Notes under the pieces: model-generated | The model's input: the letters and a program-made list of their open reading frames with translations, nothing else | The model's database searches: none | What the model was told of the DNA's origin: nothing | Shown here: positions 1 to 10,936 of the stretch, in pieces | Numbering within the stretch: position 1 is the stretch's first letter | Layout: every line of letters starts with the position of its first letter | Program-made: the position numbers and the translations under genes | Assembly: GCA_033297075.1 (NCBI GenBank) | Contig: MU858236.1 | Coordinates: 1 to 64,000, forward strand | DNA: 64,000 bases | Source of the DNA: Rhypophila decipiens | Taxonomy: Eukaryota > Ascomycota > Sordariomycetes > Sordariales > Naviculisporaceae | Direction of reading: 5' to 3'

Positions 1-541
1 ATTTTTTTTCGAACTTCCCTTTACCAATGGTGCGTGTCCCACTTTTACTTTTAATGAAGTAATTTTAAATCCCCTTGTTTGGTGGCCAACCCCCCCCCCC
101 CCCCCCCCCCCCCGATAAAGCTATTGTCGGCACAGTACAACACGTCAAGCCTAATGTAGTCGCCAACGACTCTGTTGTAGACGTTCGGTGAAGCATCTGC
201 TTTAGTTGCCGTGTTACGAGAAAGCTGATGGGCAGGTAATTAATTAGTTTGCATAAGATGTTTGAGATGCGAGTGGTTCAGCTGGACAAACCTCGCACGA
301 GGAAGAACTACTTTATACACGCAGCTAGGGAAGAGACCGAGCGGACCGGTCCAATTATAACGTGATGCTAAGCGAAGCGCTACCGGTCTTAAACTGGGAC
401 GACGAGTTTCGATATCCTGGAACTTGGATAGGCATTATTATTTATATAGTTAGTCATATATGATATAGTCCTCCTTGCAAGATTTCCGTACAAGTTCAAA
501 CTTTGTCTGACGCATATGGTTCAAATATGTATTGTACATGT
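1..541. other. Intergenic left edge, no gene seen
   Basis: AT-rich sequence with no credible coding frame. It contains a run of 24 C at 90-113. Nothing else was recognised. Confidence 0.5.
90..113. repeat. Poly-C homopolymer run (24 C)
   Basis: An uninterrupted run of C is visible. Exact length is unreliable because such runs are poorly sequenced. A second, longer C run lies beside the N gap at 54.9 kb. Confidence 0.9.
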
Positions 542-2321
542 TCAGCCTCTTTTCCTCCGACTAGCACCCGATTTCTTCTTTGCCTTCTCTACCTTCTCTG
601 CCTTCTCTACCTTCTCTGCCTTCTCTACCTTCTCTGCCTTCTCTACCTTCTCTGCCTTCTCTGCCTTCTCTGCCTTCCCTAACTTCTCTGACTTCCCTGA
701 CTTCCCTGACTTCCCTGACTTCCCTGACTTCTTTTTCTTTGACTTTTCTGACTTCTTTGACTTCTCTGACTTCTCTGACTTCTCTGAATCCTCTAGATAG
801 TTGCCAAGTTCGAATACCGTAATCAGAGCGGGGCGAGCACAGACGGGCAATGTTTTCCACGCTCGATAAACCGGTAGCGAATAAAAACCCCATTGCACCG
901 GTATCGCCGGGTAACGAATGCGTGAGGGGGCATCAGCATGCCTTTCGAAATGGATATCGCTGAGAAATTGGATTGGCATTGACTTGTCTGATCTTGTCAG
1001 CTCCCAGACGGGGCAATCGACTGTTAGGTGTTCGGCCTCCAACACACCCAGCACAGCATGCTTCCCGAAATTGTCGATGTGGCCCGTATATAAGAACCTG
1101 TCCACAGCAACACTGTTTATGTTTGGAAAGTCGCCGCTCTCTGCCATCATCTGCAGTTTGCCAATTGCGAGGAGTCCATCTCCATAGACCGCGTCTTTGA
1201 AAGTCGGTACAATTTTTGCTAGGCAATCAAACATCTCAGTTTTATAGTTGAAGTTGAAGTCGCCTCCAACGACACTGGCAACAACGGGACTAGATTTATG
1301 GCGAGCGGTCTTGTTCACCAACATGGACAGCTCGCGAAGCTGTCGATACCGGACATACCTAGCCCTCTCAGTACCTCCATGTGAGAGGTGAACGTTGACC
1401 AAGCGGAGAAGACCGGATGGATGCACGGGCAAGTCCATGATTACGGCATGCTTGGGGGGCTTGGTCCGAAGTGGCGAATTGCCATGACCCATACTGAATA
1501 GTGGTGACGCGTGGTTTCGGCAAAAGTTTCGAAGTCAGAGTGATGCAGTATGACGCGGGTGAGGACCACAACGCTGCTCCCAATTTCCGCCGGGACGAGG
1601 CGAGCAAGGCGCGTGGAATGCGGGAAATGTAAAAGTTCTGTCTGACAAGCTCGAGCTGCAAGAGGGCTGCCTCCCCCTCCCATGTCATCTCTTGGAACAT
1701 GATGACCAGTGGTTCAGGCTCCTGGCCAAACCTCTGCCAGAGCTCTTCCAAGGCTTTCTTGATGCGGGCGGGGTATGCCTCCAGGTGGCGATCCAAATTC
1801 CAAGTCACGCATCGGATTCTCGCGCCGGGCTTAAGCGTCCTTCGTGGACCCGTCGGCGGAACAAGCGAACGGCTCGGGCTGCGATGCACAACGAAGGTCG
1901 GGAACGAGTCTAGGTCGACGTCTACGTCAATTTTCACCCCGGGCGTAGACCCGTATGCTGGTGTAGACCCCACCTTCAATCTCGACGGAAGGTCATGGAA
2001 ATCAGGCAACCCATCAAGGGGATCGCCCGACCGCTTGTTCACTGTCTCGAATTTTCCGTCGCCCGGGGTCATGAAGCGGGCTGGAAACGTCTTTGTCGTC
2101 TTTTTTAGCGCCTTTGTTTTCGACCGTGCTGCTTTCACCGGCCCGGGAAGCAAACTCGTATAGCCAGAGGGTGCCGCTCTGACCCGGGGTTGTGTGCTAA
2201 AGTCATGTACGTCCACATGGTTGCATCGCAATCGCACCTTTGTCGAGTTGGACCTGGGTGTTGTAAAAAGAAGAGAACGCAGAAGTGCGTGGCCTGTGCG
2301 TCTCGAGACTGCAATTTCCAT
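542..2321 (-). pseudogene. Endonuclease/exonuclease/phosphatase-fold protein, frame-broken
   Basis: Three overlapping minus-strand frames together spell one EEP-fold (TDP2/AP-endonuclease-like) domain. The first frame (from 2321) carries CVTWNLD and VIMFQEM, the metal and catalytic Asn and Glu motifs. The second (about 1610 to 1500) carries the VVVLTR strand. The third (to 542) carries NVHLSHG, GGDFN and a degenerate SDH-like motif (LSDIHFE). Two frame shifts are needed, near 1600-1612 and between about 1478 and 1528; no intron explains them. After the domain the frame runs into an 80-residue Lys/Ser/Glu/Gly tail encoded by short tandem repeats (545-790). The family hydrolyses phosphodiester bonds in DNA or phospholipids; the substrate here is unknown. 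The true start could be 2321 or an internal Met at about 2072. It is either a pseudogene or a gene with sequencing errors. Confidence 0.65.
545..790. repeat. Low-complexity tandem repeat, TCT/CCT/GCC-rich
   Basis: The plus strand reads as repeats of the types TTCTCTACC, TTCTCTGCC and TTCCCTGAC, in units that are multiples of three bases. Several frames stay open across it. On the minus strand it encodes runs of SEK, SGK and AEKVEK that form the C-terminal tail of the EEP-like frame. Such arrays change length by slippage. Confidence 0.85.
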
Positions 2322-2928
2322 CTTTGCTCGCCGTCAGGAACGCAGCAGCATGCCGTGAAGGCGAAAATGACATGGCTGTCGGAGGCCCGCCAGGCCCCGC
2401 GGGTAGAAATACCACCGGCACTGTTCAATCCGGTCTTTGCTGGTGTTATTGCATCGTTTTCAGTCCGAGTTTGCAACGAGATTGTGCGAATGCTAGGTGC
2501 CGTGAAGAGTTTGATTTGGCGAGACGGGAAGAGAATCGCGAAGTCACGAGGTGGCCCTGGCCCCAACATCAAATGCCAGGAAATGATAGCCAATCCCGTC
2601 GTCGGGTCTCGGCTTGGCCCTTTTTGTTGCCAGCTGCCTGGCAGTTTCACTCCCGTTTCTTAGTTCAGGTTATGTCAGCGCCAAGATGGCTCGGTAAATT
2701 CTAGCGTAGGTATCGGTGTTTGGTATCAAACAAACGTTACATACACCATTCACTGTATAACTTCCAAAGTTCCAGTTTCGAGATATCAAGAACAAACAAA
2801 CAGTCTGGTAATCCATATGCCAAGGATGCCTGTAAAAAGGACTAAGTCCTCTAATTCTAATCACACGATACACTCGAAGACCCATCCAACATACATACCT
2901 TACCTTCCCTACCAAAGGCCTCTGATCA
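2322..2928. other. Intergenic, no gene seen
   Basis: Open frames here overlap on both strands and show no family motif or protein-like composition. The stretch probably holds the 5' region of the EEP-like gene and the 3' region of the UPF0303 gene. Confidence 0.4.
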
Positions 2929-3606
2929 TCATTCCCATCCCGCCTCAAGCGCCTCAAACACAACCCCATGATCCTCCTGCTGCCGAAGCCCACTAACAAC
3001 CACCACGCCCACAACACCCTCAACCCCGTCCACAAAAACAGGAACCCCCCCGCCATGGATGCAATAATGTCCCGCTTCACTCTCAGACATGGCAAACGTC
3101 TTGCGAAATCGCTCTTCGTCACCCTCAAACTGGCGAGACATTAACCAGGTCGAACAGCCCCATCTTAGCACGGCGCGGCGTTTCCGGTCGACCCAGGTTT
3201 GGTGGTCGGGTTTTGTACCCGGGCCTGTTACCATCTGAAACAGAACTACGCCGGTGGATGTAGAGATGGAGATTACGCAGGGCTGTGTGTTTGAGAGGGG
3301 CGAGAGCCGGGCCCAGATTAGGTGGCCTAAGGTGTAGGCGTCGATGGGGGTGAAGGATTTTAGGGTTATTCTGTCGGAGGAGGATTTTATTGTTTCGGGC
3401 TGTTTTGATAATTAGTACGTTGTTGCTGAGGTGCAGTGATAATGATGACAAAGGCGAGTGAGATGCCGAGGTTCGTAAATGAGTGGAATACTCACATCAG
3501 TCGGAGGCGGCGCGATCGGTGCGAGTTGAACGGCGAGAGCCTGCGCGGCCACGCCTCCTTTGAGGTCTATCCCGGCACGGGGCTTCCAGACTCTGTGTGA
3601 AGACAT
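2929..3606 (-). CDS. UPF0303 / HbpS-like (DUF336) protein, two exons
   Basis: CDS is complement(join(2929..3399,3496..3606)), 193 aa. Exon 1 starts at an ATG reading MSSHRVWKPR and ends ...PPPTD before a GTGAGT donor. The intron ends in TTATCAAAACAG with a TACTAAT branch site. Exon 2 begins PETIKSSSDRITL. Family signatures follow: WVDRKRRAVLRWGCSTW, then HYCIHGGGVPVFVDG and VVVSGLRQQEDH. These match the UPF0303 group (yeast Ybr137w and bacterial relatives), which has the DUF336/HbpS fold. Length fits the family (about 160-200 aa). Yeast Ybr137w is cytosolic and linked to tail-anchored protein sorting; haem binding is proposed for other DUF336 proteins. The function here is not shown by the sequence. 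An upstream in-frame ATG at 3708 would add 34 residues and looks like leader. Confidence 0.82.
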
Positions 3607-4047
3607 TATGGGCTGCTGGCTTGAGATCCTCGGATGAAAGGGGGTATTGATAGTCAGTAGATAATCAGAAGATAAAGGTTCACAGAGTGGGAGGCAACGG
3701 CGAGACAACAGGACTTGTGACTTTTACGACGTTCGATTTAGCAACGTGGGGACGAGTTACAACGTGGAAAGCCGGCCCGGCACGCGGAGACCCGGGACGA
3801 TCAAGCAGAGGCATGCGGAGTACCTAGTCCAGTGGGTCAGCGGTTCATTGAGTGAGGATTGCAGTCTGGGCAGGCTTGGTTCAAGGTAAGAAATCGTATT
3901 GCTGGTAAAAGTATTACTACGTAGTTGCTTAGACTATTGCTGATTTGACAAAAGACACTCCAATCCTAATCCTTCATCACAACAAACAGGTAAATCGACA
4001 TGACCGACGCACACCTCAATGTGGCTCTCCTCGTCCCACCACTTTCC
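3607..4047. other. Intergenic between two minus-strand genes
   Basis: Contains the promoter and leader of the UPF0303 gene and the 3' end of the 2EXR gene. No further gene or repeat was seen. Confidence 0.4.
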
Positions 4048-5288
4048 TCAAGGTTGCCAATTTTTCTTGCTCAGTTTGGTCAGAACCTTCGTCTTCATTC
4101 GGCCAAATGATGCTGGGATGGCCTGGCGGGGCCCATCACGAGAGTAACGTTTGGGGTCCTCCGTGGAGCACACTTTGATGACCTCGAGAGACCACAGCTG
4201 GTACAGACCCCTCTCGTGGCTTGTCTCCTGTTTCTTCTCCGGCGTCGGCGTCGCGGCAGTGCCACAATTTTACGAACCAATTGACTCCACGACTCTGCCC
4301 CTTTGGGTGACCAGTAAGCCGTGACGACAGCCGCCTTGAGCACCAAAGTGCGCAGCCCGGTGAGATCCAGGATCGGACAGTTGTCCATCATAAAATACAT
4401 ATGCAGCTGGCTCCTGTACCATCCCCAGGATGGGTCGAATTGTATCGCTTTGTAGGGCTCGTAGTGGAACAAGACTTGGAGGTTTTGCACCTGTGACAGC
4501 ATTTCGTGAGGAATTCGACTGAGAAGGTAAGGCGGACCGTACTCGTGGTGGTTGGATGTGTATCCCTGTGTCCAGTCTGTGTATGGCGGCCAATACAAGC
4601 AGTGGTCCGTGGTGTTGTTGGTGGAACTGGTTCCCATGATCGACAAGATGTCGGCGCCAGCGAAGGGTGGAACGGGGTTTCCCCCGGCCGGTATGCGCAG
4701 CATGTGGTAGATTCCTCCCCCGTGCCGAGTGATGGCGGTCGTCGATATTAGGCTCAGTTGGAGGGTGTCCATCATGGGGCTAAAATACACGCCCGTGTCC
4801 AGTCGTCGGTAGACCCTGAGGGCAACAGCTCTGGATTGCCGGCAGATGTGGAATAGGGGTACAGATAAAGCTCGTCGCTCAGCCTTCTTGCCGGGCGATT
4901 CAAGCAGCCATGTCTTGGACAATATCTGGCTGCGGGTGTCGTCCAACTCGACCAGGCAAATCACCGTGTGGGTTTGTGGTTCGAGACAAGACTCCCAGAT
5001 TTGGTCTTTGAGCTCGAAGGGGAGCTGGCTAAAGCGCCTGAGACCCTTCAGGCGCCACCTGGGCTTTGTAAGTCGGCTGGCAATGACATCTTTGACCCTC
5101 GGCCTCGAGCCCTTCTCCCTCGTTGGGGCGAAACGGCCGTAGTCGTCCTCAGTACAACATGTCCATGTTTTGCTGGCGAAGTCGTCGACGAGGTCGGGTG
5201 TTTTGCGGGCGTCAGGGACGTCAAGTGTAAAGTGTTTCCCCGGTTGCGGTCTGGCGGTGAAAATGAGTGGAATGGTGTAGGACGCCAT
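4048..5288 (-). CDS. 2EXR domain-containing protein, with one frame break near the 3' end
   Basis: The reading starts at MASYTIPLIF (5288), and residues 1-60 lead to a 2EXR core: FSQLPFELKDQIWESCLE, then PLFHICRQSRAVALRVYRR. 2EXR is an F-box-like fungal expansion of unknown role, so this is probably a cytoplasmic or nuclear interaction protein. The annotated frame then runs into an implausible poly-Arg stretch (LPRRRRRRRNRR) and ends at 4095. From about 4258 the next frame reads TPTPEKKQETSHERGLYQLW and continues with ordinary composition to a stop at 4048-4050. This strongly suggests a one-base indel near 4255-4265, by mutation or sequencing error. No intron with valid ends restores the frame. 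Confidence 0.72.
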
Positions 5289-6747
5289 GGCTAACTGGCC
5301 TGGCTGCAAATATCACCAGCAGCCAGCAGCAAAGTGGTGACAACGGTCATGGTGAAGGCCAAGGGGCCAAGGGGTTGGGCGATAAGTTAGTATGGGCAAT
5401 TTTTTATTTGACTTTTTCTTTCGGGAAGTCTAAGCAAGCCACCCGGCTGCATCGATGATGATGAGCCTGTTACGCCTATTGACGGGATGCCGGCTATCTC
5501 CGTTTGCCTGGAGGCGTCCTCCCTAACTTAAAACCAGACAAAGCTGTCACTTGGCAACCACAACAATTGGAGTAAACAAAAGAGGAAGAAGAACGACAAA
5601 CTTCAGCGACACAAAGTACTATCGAAGAAGCAGCCGAGATTGTGAAATCATGACTTGGTTCTCTAAGACCATGGAGGCTTGGATGTTCCTCAAGGTGAAT
5701 CTGGGCAAACAAGAGGCCCGTGACGCCTGGTTGATGCAGTTGAAGCGCGTCCGATGTTCTGGGTCGCCTGGTAGAACTTGTGCTGCAGTTGCACAAGCAC
5801 ACGTATATAGTGTTTGATTTTTGTTGTTGTTCTCGATGTTTGAGAATGGAGCCAAGCGACGAGCAGGTCACATCTAGGAAATCTCTCGAGTCTCTTGACC
5901 TGTTTGCATGATGCTTGTTTCCAGGTTTGGGTTCGAGCCAAGACCTCACTGAACAAGAGATCGCAAACGGCGGACTGACCCCACCTGATTGGCAGCCCGG
6001 GTGCCATCGTGACAATCTGGTTCTGGGGAAGGAGGCAGGGCGGGAAGATAATCCACTATCTGAAACCCTCAAGAACCCCGCCCAAACAAGATAGGGCCTG
6101 ATCTGGACTCCCAGCTGGGCCGGACCTGGAGATGCACTAAATTTAGCGACCTACCCCATATTGGATGGCCTAACCACTCACAGCACTCTGCAGCACCAGA
6201 GTGCAAAAGACCATGGGCTTCCGTCATCACGATTCCCCAACCTTCCATTGTTGCTCGCATCATCTTCTCGTTGTTTGTGTCAGCACCCGCTCGCGGCCAT
6301 CATTCGCAGTCGGGCCTGCTCTCCTCCGTATTGTTTCTTTAGTCACTTTCCCTCTCTTTGATCACATTCTTCTTTTCCCTCTTTAGATGATGAATAGATT
6401 CTTGGAGAAGTATTCGATTTTCGGTCCCAAGTGATCGTTTTACTATTTAATTTCCAAGTCCGCTTCCCTCCGGGACCCGCAACAGTCCTGCTATTTCTGC
6501 CCCCCTGTGCAATTGCTGCAACCGCTTGTTTCGCAACACTGGCCGTTCGAACACTCCGACCCTCCCGTGGTGCAAAGGTCCCGACGCATATCGACCTGTT
6601 TATATTCACATACGAAGAAGCAGCCCGCCCCTTTCTCGATTTCTTTCCCGCCCATATCACGACAACTTGACGATTCCGCAGGGCGCCGGGCGGAGCAAAC
6701 ACTAGACGCCCCGCCAAAACAAAAACATACAGATACCCACCACCGCG
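5289..6747. other. Divergent intergenic region (2EXR gene / SOK1-like gene)
   Basis: Overlapping open frames on both strands (for example around 5494-6072) have Ser/Arg/Cys-biased compositions without recognisable motifs. The pyrimidine-rich stretch at about 6230-6390 is a likely promoter or leader for the plus-strand gene starting at 6748. Confidence 0.4.
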
Positions 6748-9700
6748 ATGCGGCGACCATCCCTGGACCTGGCCGAGCCTTCTCGGAACATCGAAGAGTC
6801 GATCGGCGCAGCTTCTTCGAATACTCTCGACCCAGCTGTCGATGCATCTTTGCCTCCTCCGCAAGACGAAATCACGTCCGTGAACGCCACTGGCGACGAA
6901 ACCAGGATATTCACCCCACCCCCACATATCGCAGCTCGACTTTTCTACCCCCCGAGAAACCAAACAAGGCGCAGAGACAGCGCAGCTTCGTCGCGCCGCA
7001 ATAGCATATCGTCTGCACCGTCTCGCTCTTCCCATGGCGCCGGTGCGCGACACCTCGGCCCACAGAGCAAATATGTTGCCCAACATCTTCGTCGGGAATC
7101 CATTATTGAGGATCGGAAAGCCCGCCTAGCCGACCGAGCGGCGCACGCGGAAAAGGTCCGTCTGCGAGCTGCGCTTGCAAAGGCTACCATCAAAGACACC
7201 AGCCAGAGTGAGGAGAGAGCGCTTGCGGCCGCCCAGGCTCGAGAGCGCAACCTCGCCGAGATCGCTGCTGCCTGCGCGGAGGAGGTCAAGAGGGCCAAGG
7301 CCGTCGCTGAGTCGATGAAGGAGAAGCGTGAACAGGAGATTCGCAAGATGAAGCTACAAATGGAGGAACGTCTGGCCGAGGCGGAGAGGCGGAGAGAGGA
7401 GCTTCGGAAACATGGAGGAAGGGTGCGGACGAGAGAGCGGGGCCAGAGCATCCTCAACCGCAAGCCCGCCATGGTCGAGGTCATGCCCGAGGTCATGGAG
7501 GGGAAGGAGCGAGACTCGGTCCCGATGTCCGACGATGTTGCAGCGGCTAAGATCCAGGGCTGGTGGAGGTCCATAACGCGGAAAGAGGCGGTCGCCGAGT
7601 TTCTAGCCTTGGGCCTCTCAATTGATGCGGTCAGAGAGACCTCTTTTGACCAGGTTACACAATTGTTGTCCCAAGAGAAGGTGCTTCTCATCACGGCGAG
7701 GGTGCTGTCTATCTGTGGTCTCAACGAAGGCGAACCGGGTTCTGTCGCCGAGATGGCGGCGGTGCGCTCGTTCCTGAGCGCATTCCTCATCCTTGGCCAC
7801 CCTTCGCAGGTTTTGAGCAACAAAGAAGGCACGGGGGAGCAGGAGCAGGTTGGCGCGCCTCTGGCAAAGCCCATGCGTGTTGATGATCTTGCTAATCCAC
7901 AGTCGCAGGAGCTGGTCGGCAAGGCCCGGGACTTGCTCGTGTCCTTTGAGAATATCCTCGGCCGCTTGACTCCTTTCAACAATCATACCCCCCCCCCAGC
8001 GCTTCTTGCGGCCTTCCCAGAGGTGTACGCGACGTTTTACAACGCCTTCCTCGCGTGGAAAGCCCGAGACTCCAGCTCGCTGGTTGATCTGATGGTGATG
8101 CAGTTTGTGGAGCTCGATGCCATTTGGGAGTCGGTCAAAGACAGCGCCGAAGGGTCGGTTAATGAAGTGTACAAGGAGAGCATCCGAGAGAACCAGCTGC
8201 TACTTCTGGTTAGAATCAAGAGGCTTGCTGGGCCCGTCAAGGGGAAGCAGATGGTCACCGAGGCTGTCAAGGCTGCGCGTAAAGCGAAAGCTAAGAAGCC
8301 GACTGGCGACACCAAGCCAAGAGGAGCGGAGCACTCGGCGACCGAGACGGCCATGGGTGTTCTTGGGACCGAGGACCATGACCATGCATCCCAGACCCAG
8401 ACCCCGACGCCGCCTGCTTCGCCAGCCCAGAAACGCGACACCTTCAAAGTCAGCATCGCACTCCCCAATGCCAAGAGTCTTCTTCCAGACAACAGGGTGG
8501 TCGTGCACGAGCTGGCCATCAACAGGGAGTTTCGGACGGAGCCTCATGAGTACCACGAGCAGCAGGTGCACCTGCTCGCCCCCCTCTTCCAAGGCATGCG
8601 AGCAACAATGCAAGCCGACGACCAAGACACGCACTTTACCCTGCTTCTAAAAGCTGCCGACTGCATCCGTGAGAAGCTGCAACGACTTGTCAAGGCTGGG
8701 AGTCCCATGCACAATTTCATCGGAGGCCTGCTTGACACTGAGATTGCCAGGCGTCAGTTCGTCACTGGGAGCTTTTCTTACGAAAAGTTCTTCGAGGCGA
8801 TGGGATCTCTTCTGCCTCGTCTGTGCGCGCCTGTCAGAGATGACGATGTTAAGCAACTCATCGAGGAGGAGTTGACCCAGGGCAACTATGTCGACCGTCT
8901 TGAGGCGCTCAATGCCTTTATCGACACCATGCTTAGCGACTACGCCAATTATCTCCTCCAGCTAGCCGCACCCCAGCTCATTGAGCAGGGGCCCACCTAC
9001 GAGTCAAAAAGCTTTGCCGCCGACGTGCAGTCTGGACGATATGACCTCTCGGCAGCCATGGCGGCATGGACCGCCGCTCGCGGAAAGGTTCTGGCCGAGT
9101 CGGCACGACGCGATCCGGAGGGCGTCAATCTTCCTCAGTCTCGGCCTACTGCGAATCGCATCTACAACCAAATGCTCCTGGACGTGTTTACGCATCTAGC
9201 TCCCATCTCGGTCGAGCGCATGCCCGAGATGCTCCGGCTTGACTACAAGCGGGCCGTCGAGTCGGGGCGGCTGACGAGGAGGATCATCACCACAGGTGCG
9301 ATCCTGCTACAATGCAAGAATCTCTTGAAGCGCGACGTCCGGGCCCCGTGGAGAAACGAAGCTCAGCGGATCATGCTTGTCCTCGAGAAGAGTGAGACGC
9401 AGCCCGATACACCTGTACAGACTGCCGTGGACGGGATCATGGCCGCGCTGGAGGCCGGAAGGTCGATGCCAGTCGCGACCAAGGCACACCTCCGCGGGCT
9501 GGTGACCAAGTTTGTCACTGCTGGTGCAGAACTGGTTGTCAGTGGGGAGGGCTGCGAGCCTAGAGAACCGGTGTTGAGGTTGCTTCTCAATCGACTGAAG
9601 GGATACATTCTTGCCAGAATCGGCTCTGCATCGGCTACAGAAAAGGTCAAGGCGACAAGCACGGCCGGAGAGAAACTCGCCAGTCTTGGACTGGCTGAGT

Positions 9701-9846
9701 TTGTGGATAAAGTTAGGGACATGGTCGATATGATCACGCGGGTGTCGACCGTCGACCGGAATGCACACGGTCCCTGGTGGGACGAGGTTGCTGAGAAGGT
9801 CGAGAATGGGGAGGCGCCAACTTCTGCTGCCACCACCAGGCAGTAA
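6748..9846 (+). CDS. SOK1/TCP11-type (T-complex 11) signalling protein
   Basis: A single-exon frame of 1032 aa. N-terminal residues 1-115 are Ser/Pro/Arg-rich and disordered. Residues about 120-230 form a charged Arg/Glu/Ala coiled coil. An IQ-type helix, AAAKIQGWWRSITRKEA, sits at about 262-278. The C-terminal half carries the T-complex 11 domain (helical; VHELAINREF, FTLLLKAADCIREKLQ, TGAILLQCKNLLKRDVRAPW). Yeast SOK1 is a dosage suppressor of protein kinase A loss, and mammalian TCP11 acts in cAMP signalling of sperm; a role in cAMP/PKA signalling is inferred from the family. IQ helices usually bind calmodulin. The protein is larger than many family members because of the N-terminal extension and a Pro/Thr/Ala-rich insert near 530-570. 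The start is the first ATG of the frame in the context cgcgATGc. Confidence 0.85.
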   Translation: MRRPSLDLAEPSRNIEESIGAASSNTLDPAVDASLPPPQDEITSVNATGDETRIFTPPPHIAARLFYPPRNQTRRRDSAASSRRNSISSAPSRSSHGAGARHLGPQSKYVAQHLRRESIIEDRKARLADRAAHAEKVRLRAALAKATIKDTSQSEERALAAAQARERNLAEIAAACAEEVKRAKAVAESMKEKREQEIRKMKLQMEERLAEAERRREELRKHGGRVRTRERGQSILNRKPAMVEVMPEVMEGKERDSVPMSDDVAAAKIQGWWRSITRKEAVAEFLALGLSIDAVRETSFDQVTQLLSQEKVLLITARVLSICGLNEGEPGSVAEMAAVRSFLSAFLILGHPSQVLSNKEGTGEQEQVGAPLAKPMRVDDLANPQSQELVGKARDLLVSFENILGRLTPFNNHTPPPALLAAFPEVYATFYNAFLAWKARDSSSLVDLMVMQFVELDAIWESVKDSAEGSVNEVYKESIRENQLLLLVRIKRLAGPVKGKQMVTEAVKAARKAKAKKPTGDTKPRGAEHSATETAMGVLGTEDHDHASQTQTPTPPASPAQKRDTFKVSIALPNAKSLLPDNRVVVHELAINREFRTEPHEYHEQQVHLLAPLFQGMRATMQADDQDTHFTLLLKAADCIREKLQRLVKAGSPMHNFIGGLLDTEIARRQFVTGSFSYEKFFEAMGSLLPRLCAPVRDDDVKQLIEEELTQGNYVDRLEALNAFIDTMLSDYANYLLQLAAPQLIEQGPTYESKSFAADVQSGRYDLSAAMAAWTAARGKVLAESARRDPEGVNLPQSRPTANRIYNQMLLDVFTHLAPISVERMPEMLRLDYKRAVESGRLTRRIITTGAILLQCKNLLKRDVRAPWRNEAQRIMLVLEKSETQPDTPVQTAVDGIMAALEAGRSMPVATKAHLRGLVTKFVTAGAELVVSGEGCEPREPVLRLLLNRLKGYILARIGSASATEKVKATSTAGEKLASLGLAEFVDKVRDMVDMITRVSTVDRNAHGPWWDEVAEKVENGEAPTSAATTRQ

Positions 9847-10936
9847 GATGCATTTCTCTTTTTATTTCACTTGGCTTCTATTGCATTTCCCTTCCATGCG
9901 GGGCATTGAGATGGGGCGGTCACTTACAACTGGAATGGATGGTCTTTTGTGTTTTTGTTGCACATTGTCACTTCATGATATCGACATCGGACATTGGTGG
10001 CACGGGTGCCTTTTGTGCGCACACATCGCAGACGAGCGTCATATACAACTCGCCTCGGGCTTCATGTTTTTTCCTGAGTGGCGTCTGGGTTGCTTTCATC
10101 TTTTTTTCGACAAAGCGTTTTTCATGGAATGATCATCTCGATGGGATGCGACTACTGTCATGATTTGTTTTTTTATAGCAGCTACAGCTTCAGTGGAAGG
10201 CTGTTAGCCCTTTTTTCTGTATGGCACCCCTTGTGGGCAAGACACAGTTTCATATTGTGTCTGTATGAGCGGCATTGTATGTTTTATTTTCTGGCATGCT
10301 TACGAGCGAATCAATACGAGTTCATTTTCTCTTTGCAATATGGAGTACTATTTATGCTTCGCTGGTCCGGGGCTGCAGACCGAATCTCGTCCATCGTGGC
10401 TCGTATGGTAATAAGGCGCATATTGCACAATGTGCCTCAGAAAGGAAGGTAGAGGCTATTCCCACGTCCTTGTGCCACTGCGGATGATGACATGATCTTG
10501 GCGCTGTTAGTGCACCATCATCAACGCCAAGACCAGCATGTTCGCCCCACTTTTCGATCCTTGTCTTGGCAAGGGCGGGGAAATCTCGAAGTCACTTTTG
10601 TGGATCGTCATCGCGTACAGGGTACGACTTGGTTGAAGCTGCCACATCCGGAAGCTCCATGTCCACACCTTCCTGTCTTGCAGTTTCGTTTTTGTCGCCC
10701 GGTTAATGTTGTTGCGGTTAGAAGTTTCCTTTTGAGCCTTTATGCCGCTTTTCGTTCCGCAGCACGTTTTCCCGACACCTGCAACGTAAAGGAGCATCTT
10801 TCGTCATCCGGTGTTGCTGCAGCACGCGTACGGATTTTGTCGACAGAGGGGTTGAAGACCGGCGGCCGAGAGTACCCGTGTATTATCTTTCTGTACTTAT
10901 AGACCTTTCCTTTCGTCTCTCATTTCACTCGGTCTC
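9847..10936. other. Intergenic between SOK1-like and aminopeptidase genes
   Basis: About 1.1 kb without a credible gene. The T-rich 9.9-10.4 kb part probably holds the 3' UTR of the upstream gene. The pyrimidine-rich TTTCCTTTCGTCTCTC just before 10937 is typical of a fungal core promoter/leader. Confidence 0.45.

Noticed and set aside
4215..4270. A 46-base intron to explain the 2EXR frame change
   Set aside because: The only GT/AG pair leads into a frame with an early stop, and no branch point is seen.
5494..6072. Minus-strand ORF of 192 aa
   Set aside because: Ser/Arg/Cys-rich composition, opposed by other open frames, no domain.
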